Below are positions 42,011 to 50,466 of a stretch of 64,000 bases of DNA, piece after piece. The position numbers and the translations under genes were made by a program. Position 1 is the first letter of the stretch, and every line of letters begins with the position of its first letter. This DNA is from Eisenbergiella sp963559585 (GTDB lineage Bacteria; Bacillota; Clostridia; Lachnospirales; Lachnospiraceae), in assembly GCA_963559585.1 (NCBI GenBank), contig CAUWLJ010000009.1, positions 1 through 64,000 of the forward strand. The letters are read 5' to 3'. The notes below the pieces were generated by a model that was given only the letters and a program-made list of their open reading frames with translations, did no database searches and had not been told where the DNA came from.

Positions 42011-43978
42011 CTATCTGAGACGGAACCGGGACACCAGCTTCTTTAAGTAAACCACCTGATCCTCCAGCTCCCTGGAGGTGGCTGCGCTCTCCTCGCTGGT
42101 AGCGGAATTGGTCTGAACCACGGAGGAGATCTGCTCCACCTTCTGATTGATCATCTGAATGTCCTCCGCCTGTCCCTGGGCCTGTACGGAAATGGACTGG
42201 ATATAGTCAATAGATTTCTGAGAGCTTTCCATGACCTGATGCAGGGCTTCCGCGGTTTTCTCCGCCAGCCTGGTCCCCTCCTCCACAGCGGACAGGGAAC
42301 GGCCGATCAGCTCCTCCGTCGTCTTGGCAGATTCCGCGCTTCTGGTGGAAAGATCCCGCACCTCGTCCGCAACCACCGCAAAGCCCTTTCCCGCCGCTCC
42401 CGCTCTTGCGGCCTCCACAGCCGCGTTCAGCGCAAGCACGTTGGTCTGGAAGGCAATGTCGTTGATCACCTTCATGATCTTTGACACCTCCGCGGAATTC
42501 TCATCGATCCTTCTGATCGCCTCCAGCAGCTCCTCCATGGTCTGAGCGCTTTCCCGAAGCTGTACCGCCGCCTCCTCCGCCTGTTCGCTGGCCGTCACAG
42601 CACCGGCCGCCATCTGCGTGATCCTGTCGGAAAAGCCGCCCACCGTATAGAAAAGATGCTCAATCGTACCGGCCTGCTCCGCCGCTCCCTGGGCCAGGGA
42701 GGACGCCCCGTCCGCAACCTGGGCCGCGCTTCCCGATACCTCGTCCGCAGAGTGCACCACACCGCTCATCGCCTCATTGAGCCTTTCCAGAATCATCTGC
42801 ATATGCTGCTGAAGAGGGGCAAAGTCGCCCGGATAGTAGTCCGCATTCACCGTACAGGTCAGATCCCCCTGTGCAATCCTTTCCAGAGACTGGTTCATCT
42901 CCCGGATCATCTGCTGAAAGCCCGCAATCAGGTTGGCCGAGGACTCAGCCAGAATTCCAATTTCATCCCGGGTATGTACTTCGGGAACAGCGGAGTGCAG
43001 ATCTCCCTTTTCCAGCTGCGCAAGCCGTCTGGCGCACCGTTTCAGCGGGCCGCCGATGACGACTCCCACTCTCCATGCCACCACGGCGCCAAGCCCCACC
43101 AAAACGGCCAGGATCAGAACCTGTATCAGGCTGCCTCTCACCGAAACGGCCATAAATTCATCCTGATCCAGGCATACTGCCGCGCTCCAGCCGTCTGTCC
43201 CGCTGATGGGGGCAAAGCCCTGGATATACCTGGTTCCGTCTGTGTAAGTGTAGGTCTCCACGCCGGTCTCACCGTTTACCATCCGTTTCTCAACCCGGCC
43301 AAGCGCCTGCTTTCCCCTGTTCTTCGGGTCCGCTTCCGCCTCCGCCATGCCGTTTTTCTTATTCAGAACCAGGGCATTGTCCTTATATGCAATGGTATTG
43401 CCGTCCTTGTCCAGAATGTATGAGGTTCCGTTCTCTCCCACTGTGGTGTACTTCACGATGTCCTGAAGGATCACCGTGTCACACACAAAAAAAGCCACCC
43501 CTTCTATGCTGTCTCCCTTCCGTATGGGGGCAGATACGATAAGATACATATCCTTTTGATCGTCGCTGATATAAGGGGTGGACATATAGGCGTTCCCCTG
43601 TATGGCGTTCTGAAAAAAAGGCTCCGCCGAAACGTCCGTGCCGGTAAGCAGCTCCTTACCGCTTCTGTCCGTCAGTCCCGTCCCTCTCATATAGTAAGCG
43701 TCTCTCTTTCCCTCCAGATAGGCCCTTTTCTGCTCCAGCGTGGAAGCGCCGTCCGTCAGGATCTCATTGGAGGCGATCTCCGCGATCACCATGGTATAGC
43801 TCATAATCATGTTTTCCGCCGCAGTGGCGGATACCTTGGCAAGCTCCTGGGCGCTGCTCTGCAGGGCCCAGGCGGTGGACACATGGGTGACTGCGCTTCC
43901 CACGCCTCCGTTAATCACTGCCACACACAAAATAATCGCACAGATAATCACTGTGATCTTGCCCTGTACCTTCCTCAT
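42011..43978 (-). CDS. Methyl-accepting chemotaxis protein with double-Cache sensor (655 aa)
   Basis: Membrane helices at ~7-30 and ~283-307 bracket a dCache-type sensor (YMSTPYISDDQKDMYLIVSA, NGTSYILDKDGNTIAY). HAMP at ~308-360, then the signalling coiled coil with tip IAFQTNVLALNAAVEAARAG and FAVVADEVRDLSTRSAESA. It ends without a CheR-tethering pentapeptide. Ligand not deducible. AGGAGAG 7 nt before the ATG; a sigma-28-like promoter lies upstream, placing it in the FliA regulon. Confidence 0.95.
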   Translation of the reverse strand: MRKVQGKITVIICAIILCVAVINGGVGSAVTHVSTAWALQSSAQELAKVSATAAENMIMSYTMVIAEIASNEILTDGASTLEQKRAYLEGKRDAYYMRGTGLTDRSGKELLTGTDVSAEPFFQNAIQGNAYMSTPYISDDQKDMYLIVSAPIRKGDSIEGVAFFVCDTVILQDIVKYTTVGENGTSYILDKDGNTIAYKDNALVLNKKNGMAEAEADPKNRGKQALGRVEKRMVNGETGVETYTYTDGTRYIQGFAPISGTDGWSAAVCLDQDEFMAVSVRGSLIQVLILAVLVGLGAVVAWRVGVVIGGPLKRCARRLAQLEKGDLHSAVPEVHTRDEIGILAESSANLIAGFQQMIREMNQSLERIAQGDLTCTVNADYYPGDFAPLQQHMQMILERLNEAMSGVVHSADEVSGSAAQVADGASSLAQGAAEQAGTIEHLFYTVGGFSDRITQMAAGAVTASEQAEEAAVQLRESAQTMEELLEAIRRIDENSAEVSKIMKVINDIAFQTNVLALNAAVEAARAGAAGKGFAVVADEVRDLSTRSAESAKTTEELIGRSLSAVEEGTRLAEKTAEALHQVMESSQKSIDYIQSISVQAQGQAEDIQMINQKVEQISSVVQTNSATSEESAATSRELEDQVVYLKKLVSRFRLR

Positions 43979-44041
43979 CTTTGTTCTCTCCTGTCCGTAT
44001 CCTTTATTTTTCCGTGTATTTAAGCACCTTTTTTATTCTAT

Positions 44042-44068
44042 ATATCGACAGTATTTATATACAGTTAA
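44042..44068 (-). promoter_or_regulatory. Sigma-28-like promoter of the first chemoreceptor gene
   Basis: On the minus strand TTAA (44065-44068), a 15-nt spacer and GTCGATAT (44042-44049; 7 of 8 to consensus). It is 63 nt before the ATG. Same -35 and spacing as at flgM. Confidence 0.7.
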
Positions 44069-44136
44069 TAGTTGCCGGAATTTTTTTATACGGTCATACG
44101 GTAAAATTTGTAACGGCTCCTCCACGTCCATCCGCA

Positions 44137-44170
44137 AAATGCCGCGCAGCCTGTCTGGTGGCTGCGCGGC
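44137..44170 (-). terminator. Terminator of the GH127 gene
   Basis: GCCGCGCAGCC and GGCTGCGCGGC form an 11-bp GC-rich stem with an 8-nt loop, followed on the minus strand by ATTTTGC. It lies 29 nt after the GH127 stop. Confidence 0.75.
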
Positions 44171-44198
44171 GCTCTGTCGTTGTGCAACTGTTTTTCTT

Positions 44199-46226
44199 TT
44201 ATTCCGCCCGCACGAATACCTGCATCTCTCCCTCTCCCCGGTTGGACCAGGCGAAGTAGGGGATCCATTTGATGGAAACGGCATCGTATGCGTTCTTATG
44301 ATACTCTCCGTAAAGGCTGTCAGCGTCTGCTTCATGACGGCGCAGACCGGAGGTGGTAATTCCCATCACGGGCACTCCGTTCACATCCGTCATGGCCGTC
44401 TGAGCCTCCGGGTTCTCAGGAAGCTTGAACAGATGAAGCTCCTTACCGTTGTCGGCCTCCTCCATGGCGTACACCACGGGGCCGCGGGATACAGCCGCCT
44501 TGCCGATGTCCTCTCTCACGCGGGGATCCGCCTGAAGGAAGCGGACGGGCATGGGGAAATCAATCTCCAGCGTCTCTCCATCCTTCCAGGTACGGGTGAG
44601 ATAGAGATAGCCGTCCTTCACATTCTCCCCTTCCATAACGCCTTCCACGCCGTCCACGGTGTAGGAAGGGCACCAGTCGGGAATACGCAGAGCCAGAGTA
44701 AAAGGAACCTCCTCCTCCGTTTTCACCTCCACCTTCACCTTCCCGTCCCAGGGGAAGCCTGATGTGATGCGGATGTCCGCTTTTTTTCCGTCAAACTCCT
44801 TCTCAATAGTGCTTCCCATATACAGATGCACGTACAGGGTGTCCTCCGACTCCGTATAGGCGTAGGAAGCGATGGAGCTTAAAAGCCTTGCCAGATTGGG
44901 AGGACAGCAGGCACAGCCGAACCATTTCTGGCGTACCGGCTTCACGTGGAACTTCCGCTCGTCCTTATGACAGGCCTCGGGAAGGCTCTCCAGAGGATTC
45001 ACATAGAAGAAGCTCTTGCCGTCCAGGGCCATGCCGCTGAGCACGCCGTTGTAGAGCGCCCGCTCCATCACGTTGGCATAACGGCTGTCCGCCTTAATCT
45101 CCAGCATCCTTCTGGCAAAAAATACCAGTCCGATAGAGGCACAGGTCTCCGCATAGGCAGTATCGTTGGGCAGGTCGTAATTGAAGGAAAAGGCCTCGCC
45201 CATATGGGTGGCGCCGATGCCTCCGGTGATGTACATTTTCCGGTTCACCATATTATCCCAAAGCTTCTCACAGGCCGCCAGAAGCTTCTCATCCTCCGTG
45301 AGACGGGCAATATCGGCCATACCGGAATACAGATAAACGGCGCGCACGGAGTGTCCCACTGCCTCATCCTGCTCCCGCACCGGACGGTGGGCCTGATTGT
45401 AGCTGTAGCGCTCCTCCTCCTCATGCCCCTTCTTCACCGCCTCGGGATGCTCCGTATCATAATAGTAGGGCCTGGTTCCCCTCTGGTCGATGAAGAAACG
45501 GCTCAGCTCCAGATATTTCTGATCCCCTGTGGTCTCATACAGACGCACCAGGGCCATCTCCGCGATCTCATGTCCGGGATACCCCTTCAGCATCCCCTCC
45601 CCCTCTCCGAAGCGGGAAGCGATATAATCCGCATACCTGCGCGCCGCATTCAGAAGCTTATCCTTTCCGGTTGCCTGATAATAGGCCACAGCCCCTTCCG
45701 TCAAATGTCCGAAGCAGTACAGCTCATGATTATCCTTCAGATTGGTAAAAATCTTATCCTGGTCGTTAATGATATAATAAGTATCCAGATACCCATTCTC
45801 CAGCTGCGCCGCGCACACAATGTCGATAGCCTCGTCCGCCGTAGCCTCCAAAGCCGCATCGGGATGCTGGGTCAGGGAATACCCCACAGCCTCAATCCAC
45901 TTGGAAAAATCGCTGTCCTGGAACAGACACCCATAGAACCGGTCCTCCATATGCTCCATGTCCTCGGGAAGCGGCTGGAAAAGAATAGGCCACTTCACAG
46001 GCTGGAAGGCCTCTCCCTCCGCCTTCCTTCTGGCGTTAAGCTTCCCCGCTATCTTAAAATTCCTCATGGCAAAGCTGGGCGCGGCGTCGGGAATGCGGTC
46101 GTTAAGCGCCTCCCACTGATAAGGAATCACTTCCTTCCTCACCAGCTCCATCTCCTGCTTCCAGAACGCATCCGTCACCTGCACCTTCCTAAGAGACACC
46201 GGACGGCTGAACTCCTTCCTGTTCAT
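44199..46226 (-). CDS. GH127-family beta-L-arabinofuranosidase-like glycosidase (675 aa)
   Basis: GH127 (DUF1680) enzymes release terminal beta-L-arabinofuranose from plant glycans and glycoproteins. The N-terminal VSLRKVQVTDAFWKQEMELV, ENGYLDTYYI and the Cys cluster in KWFGCACCPPNLARLL (about residues 432-447), which supplies the catalytic/zinc cysteines, are typical. No signal peptide, so it acts on imported oligosaccharides. AGGAGG 8 nt before the ATG. Divergent from an AraC regulator, probably its activator. Confidence 0.92.
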   Translation of the reverse strand: MNRKEFSRPVSLRKVQVTDAFWKQEMELVRKEVIPYQWEALNDRIPDAAPSFAMRNFKIAGKLNARRKAEGEAFQPVKWPILFQPLPEDMEHMEDRFYGCLFQDSDFSKWIEAVGYSLTQHPDAALEATADEAIDIVCAAQLENGYLDTYYIINDQDKIFTNLKDNHELYCFGHLTEGAVAYYQATGKDKLLNAARRYADYIASRFGEGEGMLKGYPGHEIAEMALVRLYETTGDQKYLELSRFFIDQRGTRPYYYDTEHPEAVKKGHEEEERYSYNQAHRPVREQDEAVGHSVRAVYLYSGMADIARLTEDEKLLAACEKLWDNMVNRKMYITGGIGATHMGEAFSFNYDLPNDTAYAETCASIGLVFFARRMLEIKADSRYANVMERALYNGVLSGMALDGKSFFYVNPLESLPEACHKDERKFHVKPVRQKWFGCACCPPNLARLLSSIASYAYTESEDTLYVHLYMGSTIEKEFDGKKADIRITSGFPWDGKVKVEVKTEEEVPFTLALRIPDWCPSYTVDGVEGVMEGENVKDGYLYLTRTWKDGETLEIDFPMPVRFLQADPRVREDIGKAAVSRGPVVYAMEEADNGKELHLFKLPENPEAQTAMTDVNGVPVMGITTSGLRRHEADADSLYGEYHKNAYDAVSIKWIPYFAWSNRGEGEMQVFVRAE

Positions 46227-46307
46227 ATTCCATTCCTCCTGTTTTCATATTAAAAATATTATCCTATCACTTTACAGCGGTTGTTCCGCCTGGCAGAAAG
46301 CCTTCGC

Positions 46308-46384
46308 GGCCGCGTTTTTGACCGAGCGAAAGCGCGCCCAGGCTGAGAACCTGCCGCGGGCGGCTGCCGGAGAAAAACGCGGCC
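46308..46384. repeat. 12-bp inverted repeat between GH127 and araC-type genes
   Basis: GGCCGCGTTTTT (46308-46319) and AAAAACGCGGCC (46373-46384), 53 nt apart, in the divergent intergenic region upstream of the AraC promoter. It could be a regulator-binding pair or a hairpin relic. Confidence 0.6.
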
Positions 46385-46435
46385 CCACAACCTTCCTGCT
46401 ATCCACCATTCTAGCAACCCCGCTGTTTTTTTCCA

Positions 46436-46464
46436 TTGCTATTTTGGAAATCCGCATGTATAAT
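46436..46464 (+). promoter_or_regulatory. Sigma-A-like promoter of the araC-type gene
   Basis: TTGCTA (46436-46441), 17-nt spacer, TATAAT (46459-46464). The predicted start near 46471 leaves a leader of about 25 nt with AGGAGG, supporting the GTG start at 46495. Confidence 0.75.
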
Positions 46465-46494
46465 ATGGAAAATCAAAGACAGGAGGGCATAGCT

Positions 46495-47349
46495 GTGGGC
46501 GTTTATCTGGAACGGGAAATGGAAAGAGAAATTCTCTCGGCAAATTACATTACCTTTGTGAATCCGGCCCTGCACCCGGACCGGGTGCTGAATGAGCATG
46601 ATTTTCTGTATATGCTGGACGGCAGCTGGGAGGTGGGTGAGGAGGAAGCTGTTTTTTCCATCCGCTCCGACGATCTGCTCATCCTTCCGGCGGGCAGACA
46701 CCACTATGGAGCCGGGCTGTGCTCCCCCAACAACCGGCACATGTATATTCATGTAAACGGCTCGGCGGCTGAGCTGGCCCTCAACCGAGGTTTCCCTGAG
46801 GGGGAGAAGGGAACGGCCTCTTCCACAGCCAAAGCCTGCCCCTCCGTCATCCACTGCCAGAACAGGCCGCGCATCCGGGAGCTTTTTCAGGAAATCATCG
46901 CAGAGCACTGGGGGGATTCCCCCCTGAAAAAAGAGAAGCTTTCCCTGCTTTTCAGAGTTCTTCTGTGCGAGCTGGCAGAGCAGCAGGAAAGGGAGAGGGA
47001 TGCTGAGGCCTCCAGGGATCTGACCTCCCAGGTATCCAGGCTGATCCAGACCACGCCCCAGACCTTTTTCACAGGGAAGGAGCTGGCAGAGCGCTTTTAT
47101 GTATGTGAGCGGACGCTGACCAATCAGTTCAAAAAAGTATATGGGAAAACGGTATATGCCTATCAGATGGATGTGAAGCTGGAAATGGTGCGCCAGTTTC
47201 TGCTGGCACAGCCTGATGTGAAGCTGCACGAGACGGCGCTGAACTTCGGGTTCTGCGATGAATTTCATCTTAGCAGGACGTTTCGGAAAAAATATGGGGT
47301 TGCACCGGGCAGGTATCGGGAAAATATGGGATTTTCCGGCAGGCCGTGA
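46495..47349 (+). CDS. AraC-family transcriptional regulator (284 aa)
   Basis: An N-terminal cupin-like sensor (LNEHDFLYMLDGSWEVGEEE, LLILPAGRHHYGAG) and a C-terminal double helix-turn-helix (GKELAERFYVCERTLTNQFK, ETALNFGFCDEFHLSRTFRK, KYGVAPGRYRE). GTG start chosen because AGGAGG lies 8 nt upstream and the -10 element lies inside any longer version. Divergent from the GH127 gene; likely responds to an arabinose-type sugar. Confidence 0.9.
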   Translation: MGVYLEREMEREILSANYITFVNPALHPDRVLNEHDFLYMLDGSWEVGEEEAVFSIRSDDLLILPAGRHHYGAGLCSPNNRHMYIHVNGSAAELALNRGFPEGEKGTASSTAKACPSVIHCQNRPRIRELFQEIIAEHWGDSPLKKEKLSLLFRVLLCELAEQQERERDAEASRDLTSQVSRLIQTTPQTFFTGKELAERFYVCERTLTNQFKKVYGKTVYAYQMDVKLEMVRQFLLAQPDVKLHETALNFGFCDEFHLSRTFRKKYGVAPGRYRENMGFSGRP

Positions 47350-47440
47350 GCCTCCTGCGCCTGCGGGTACGGCCGGTGACAGCAGAATGTATCGGATTAT
47401 TGTCACTGCTTTTCCCCTGCTGTCAGATTCTTAAAGACAG

Positions 47441-47734
47441 TTAGCTTCGTACATATTGCTTTAACTGTTCATAGAAGTTTTCACGTGTCCCGGCCATAAT
47501 CACAACAATAATCTTGTCCTCCAGATATTCTACTCTGTACGCCAGTTCATAATTGGTCTTATTATAGTAGATGTCATATCCATAAATTCCAGATAAATCT
47601 CCCGTTTTAGGTTCACCGACAAGGTAATCTTCCCGGATTTTATCCACAGCTTCCTGATAGAGCGTTTTCAGTCTCTTATCCTTCAGCTTTTTCAAGAATT
47701 TTGCAGCCGGAGGAAGAAATCTTACTTCTGTCAT
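47441..47734 (-). CDS. RelE/ParE-type toxin (97 aa)
   Basis: VRFLPPAAKFLKKLKDKRLK, the central LSGIYGYDIYYNKTNYELAY and the final IIVVIMAGTRENFYEQLKQY match RelE-family mRNA interferase folds. Its ATG overlaps the antitoxin stop (ATGA). The pair is more AT-rich than its neighbours, suggesting transfer. Confidence 0.85.
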   Translation of the reverse strand: MTEVRFLPPAAKFLKKLKDKRLKTLYQEAVDKIREDYLVGEPKTGDLSGIYGYDIYYNKTNYELAYRVEYLEDKIIVVIMAGTRENFYEQLKQYVRS

Positions 47735-48117
47735 CCTTCTTCCTCCGTACCAAACACCTCTTCATAGGTAACATACTCTGCTTCTGATTCTGCAGCCCTC
47801 CCGGCCTGCTCAATCATAGTTTCCACAGCCGGACGTATTTTTTTCTGTGCTTCTCTGAAATGAGCAAGCAATTCTTCTCCACTGTACCCCTTCGCAATTA
47901 AATCTGTTAATATCTGTTCTGCAAACTCTCCGCCTGTATTGACTTTTACCGGGCGAATGACCAATTCATTCCCTCGCACAATACATTCTGCTTCCGTATC
48001 AAATCCTAACATGGTATAGAATTTTTGTGGAATCGTAATCTGTCTCTTTGGTGAGATACTGACCTTTTTCATTTCCACAGGCATGCTGCCTTTCGCTACC
48101 GTCATCGACATTTTCAT
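47731..48117 (-). CDS. AbrB/SpoVT-type antitoxin (128 aa)
   Basis: The swapped-hairpin DNA-binding domain is MKKVSISPKRQITIPQKFYT with LGFDTEAECIVRGNELVIRP. The C-terminal ~65 residues, acidic and helical, probably neutralise the toxin. A start at 48117 (AAGGA 4 nt upstream) or 48111 fits; a longer frame would run through the repeat array. An upstream CCAAGAACTTGG dyad could be its operator. Confidence 0.82.
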   Translation of the reverse strand: MKMSMTVAKGSMPVEMKKVSISPKRQITIPQKFYTMLGFDTEAECIVRGNELVIRPVKVNTGGEFAEQILTDLIAKGYSGEELLAHFREAQKKIRPAVETMIEQAGRAAESEAEYVTYEEVFGTEEEG

Positions 48118-48255
48118 CCCATCCTTCTTATTATTGACAGCTGAACAGACTCTATTCCCCCGATTCAAGGTTTCCAAGTTCTTGGTTTCTAAGATTACTA
48201 TATGTGGTCTTTCTTTCACTGTCAAGCGGCTGATCCGAAAGTTTTCGGGTGCTGT

Positions 48256-48312
48256 TCTGCCAGATGTGCGTCCCACTTTGTGGGAGCTTGGCCCCAAATG
48301 AGTGCGGCGCAG
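48256..48312. repeat. Fragment of the palindromic miniature element
   Basis: About 56 bp starting CTGCCAGATGTGCGTCCCA match the left arm of the 12510-12667 element at all but about four positions and stop near its centre. The right arm is missing and is replaced by the 16-bp palindrome array. Confidence 0.8.
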
Positions 48313-48385
48313 GGATGCACTGGCGCAGGGATGCACTGGCACATACCTGTGCCGATGCAAGTTTGCGCCGGTGCATACTTGCACC
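48306..48385. repeat. Array of five 16-bp palindromic units
   Basis: Units on the plus strand: GGCGCAGGGATGCACT twice, GGCACATACCTGTGCC, GATGCAAGTTTGCGCC and GGTGCATACTTGCACC, each exactly 16 bp and contiguous. The third and fifth are perfect 6-bp inverted repeats with a 4-nt centre. No spacers separate the units. Lies between the GH31 stop and the antitoxin gene. Confidence 0.85.
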
Positions 48386-48404
48386 AATGCACACTTTTTT
48401 CCTT

Positions 48405-50402
48405 CTAAATCAGCCCCACCAGCTCCGGATGGCTTCCATCCTTCGCAAACACGGGAATCACGTCGATAGGAGCCTTGACGGTGACGGTCTGGCCGCCTTC
48501 GTACACGGCGCCGTCATGCAGGAGGGTCCAGTCTGCGCCTGCGGGCAGATAAACCTCCCGCTCCTCGCTGCCCTCGTACATCACGGGAGCCACCAGGAGA
48601 TCGCTTCCAAACATGTACTGCTCCTTCATCTCCCAGCAGCATTCCTGCTCAGGAAATTCGTAGAACATGGCGCGCATCACAGGACGTCCCAGGGTGTGGG
48701 CCTCCTCCATCAGCTTTCTGGTGTAGGGACGCATGGCCTCGCGGAACCGGATGTAGCGGGTGAGGATTTTTTCATTCTCCTCCCCGTAGCTCCACACCTC
48801 ATTGGCCGCTCCGGTGGGGTTCATACGCTCCCCGGCCTTGTTATAAATAGGGGTGGAGGGCACGCGGTCGCCGTGGAGGCGCATCACGGGGCAGAAGCAG
48901 CCCCACTCGAACCAGCGCACGAAAAGCTTTCTGAAGCTTTCATCCTCCGGATTGCCACCGGAGAAGCCGCCAATGTCGGTCGTCCACCAGGGGATTCCCG
49001 CCAGTCCCATGTTCAGGCCCGCGCACACCTGCCTGCGGAGGGTTTCCCAGTCGGAATGGATGTCTCCGCTCCACACCAGAGCGCCGTAGCGCTGGCTTCC
49101 CGCCCAGGCACAGCGCAGAAGGTTGACCACATTTTCCTGGCCTGCCTCCCTCTGGCCTTCATAGAAGGTTCTGGCATAAGCCTGGGGATAGAGGTTCCCC
49201 ACCTGGGCGGCGCTTCCCATGTAGTAGCGGTAGTTGTCAAAGTCGTATCCGGTAAATTCCGGCTCCGCCTCGTCCAGCCAGAACACCTTGATGCCCTTGT
49301 CATAATATTTCTGCCTGCATTTGTCCCACACGTACTGCCTGGAGCGGGGATTGGTGGCGTCGAAGAAGGTGCTGTTTCCATTATAAAGCATGGCAATGTC
49401 CACGCCCTTTTCCGCCTTCAAAAGCAATCCCTTCTGCTTCATTTCCTCATAGTTCTCGCTGCGGTGGTCGATCTGGGGCCATACGGAAACCATCAGCTCC
49501 ATCCCCATCTCTTTTAATTCCCGCACCATGGCGTCGGGATCCGGGAAAAATTCCTCGTCAAAGCGGAAATCCCCCATCCTGGGCCAGTGGAAAAAGTCGC
49601 AGACGATCACGTCCACGGGAATATTCCTTTTCTTATACTCCCTGGCAACGCCAAGAAGCTCCTCCTGGTTCCAGTAGCGCAGCTTACACTGCCAGAAGCC
49701 CAGGCCGTATTCGGGCATCATGGGCACTTTTCCGGTGGCGTCCGCATACGCCCGCTCGATCTCGTCCGGGGTATCTCCCGCAGTGATCCAGTAGTCCATC
49801 TGCTTCGTGCTCTCCGCATACCACTCCGTGGTGTTGGAGGCGAAGCTGACCCTGCCGATGGCCGGATTGTGCCACAGAAAGCCGTAGCCTAAGCTGGATA
49901 ACACAAAGGGCACGCTGGCCTGGGAGTTGCGGTGGGCAAGCTCCAGATTGCAGTTCTTCACATTGATGATGTCCTGCTGGTACTGGCCCATTCCGTACAG
50001 CTTTTCCTCCGGATTGGAGGCAAAGGTGACGGTAAGGCGGTAATCCCCGCCGATAATAGGCTTAAAGAAACGGTTCTTTTTGTCCAGAGCGCCTCCCCTG
50101 CCTGCCTCGCGGAGCAGAAGCTCCCCCTTCTGATTATAAAAAGAAATATCGCAGCTCTTTGACCAGCCGTCCACCTCCATCACCGCTGTGATTCTGCCGT
50201 TCACAATGCGGGCGGTGTATTCCTCCACAGTGATCTGAGCCTGGGTATCGGGCGCAGGCAGAAGGGCATAGTCCGTATCCTCCACCTCTCCCAGAACCGT
50301 TGAACGCACACGGAAGCTGTTCTCCCCCCAGGGCATGATGGAAAGCACCTCTCCGTCCCAGCGGTAAACCAGGGCGTTTCCTTCCTGACTCATGGTAAAC
50401 AT
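48405..50402 (-). CDS. GH31-family alpha-xylosidase/alpha-glucosidase-like enzyme (665 aa)
   Basis: GH31 retaining glycosidase: nucleophile Asp377 in KVFWLDEAEPE and acid/base Asp447 in WSGDIHSDW, plus the MPEYGLGFWQCKLRYWNQEE entry to the barrel. The WLDEAEPE form is close to YicI-type alpha-xylosidases. No signal peptide. The ATG at 50402 has GGAGGT 7 nt upstream; a longer frame would overlap the AraC gene. It probably works with GH127 on plant-derived oligosaccharides, under the adjacent AraC regulator. Confidence 0.93.
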   Translation of the reverse strand: MFTMSQEGNALVYRWDGEVLSIMPWGENSFRVRSTVLGEVEDTDYALLPAPDTQAQITVEEYTARIVNGRITAVMEVDGWSKSCDISFYNQKGELLLREAGRGGALDKKNRFFKPIIGGDYRLTVTFASNPEEKLYGMGQYQQDIINVKNCNLELAHRNSQASVPFVLSSLGYGFLWHNPAIGRVSFASNTTEWYAESTKQMDYWITAGDTPDEIERAYADATGKVPMMPEYGLGFWQCKLRYWNQEELLGVAREYKKRNIPVDVIVCDFFHWPRMGDFRFDEEFFPDPDAMVRELKEMGMELMVSVWPQIDHRSENYEEMKQKGLLLKAEKGVDIAMLYNGNSTFFDATNPRSRQYVWDKCRQKYYDKGIKVFWLDEAEPEFTGYDFDNYRYYMGSAAQVGNLYPQAYARTFYEGQREAGQENVVNLLRCAWAGSQRYGALVWSGDIHSDWETLRRQVCAGLNMGLAGIPWWTTDIGGFSGGNPEDESFRKLFVRWFEWGCFCPVMRLHGDRVPSTPIYNKAGERMNPTGAANEVWSYGEENEKILTRYIRFREAMRPYTRKLMEEAHTLGRPVMRAMFYEFPEQECCWEMKEQYMFGSDLLVAPVMYEGSEEREVYLPAGADWTLLHDGAVYEGGQTVTVKAPIDVIPVFAKDGSHPELVGLI

Positions 50403-50466
50403 AGGCGTTACCTCCCTTTTTTTCTTTGTGCCACCATTATATTGATTTTCTTCTTGTATTTCATTA

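Noticed and set aside
46318..46494. N-terminal extension of the araC-type regulator from 46318
   Set aside because: It would span the inverted repeat and the promoter; the GTG at 46495 has AGGAGG and begins at the cupin domain.
47366..47427. Inverted repeat TGACAGCAG/CTGCTGTCA between araC-type and toxin genes as a terminator
   Set aside because: The loop is over 30 nt and no T-run follows on either strand.
48306..48385. CRISPR array
   Set aside because: The 16-bp units are contiguous, with no spacers and no cas genes; palindromic array instead.
48118..48387. N-terminal extension of the antitoxin through the repeat array
   Set aside because: The extension is translated palindromic repeat; the SpoVT domain begins near 48070 and a ribosome site precedes 48117.
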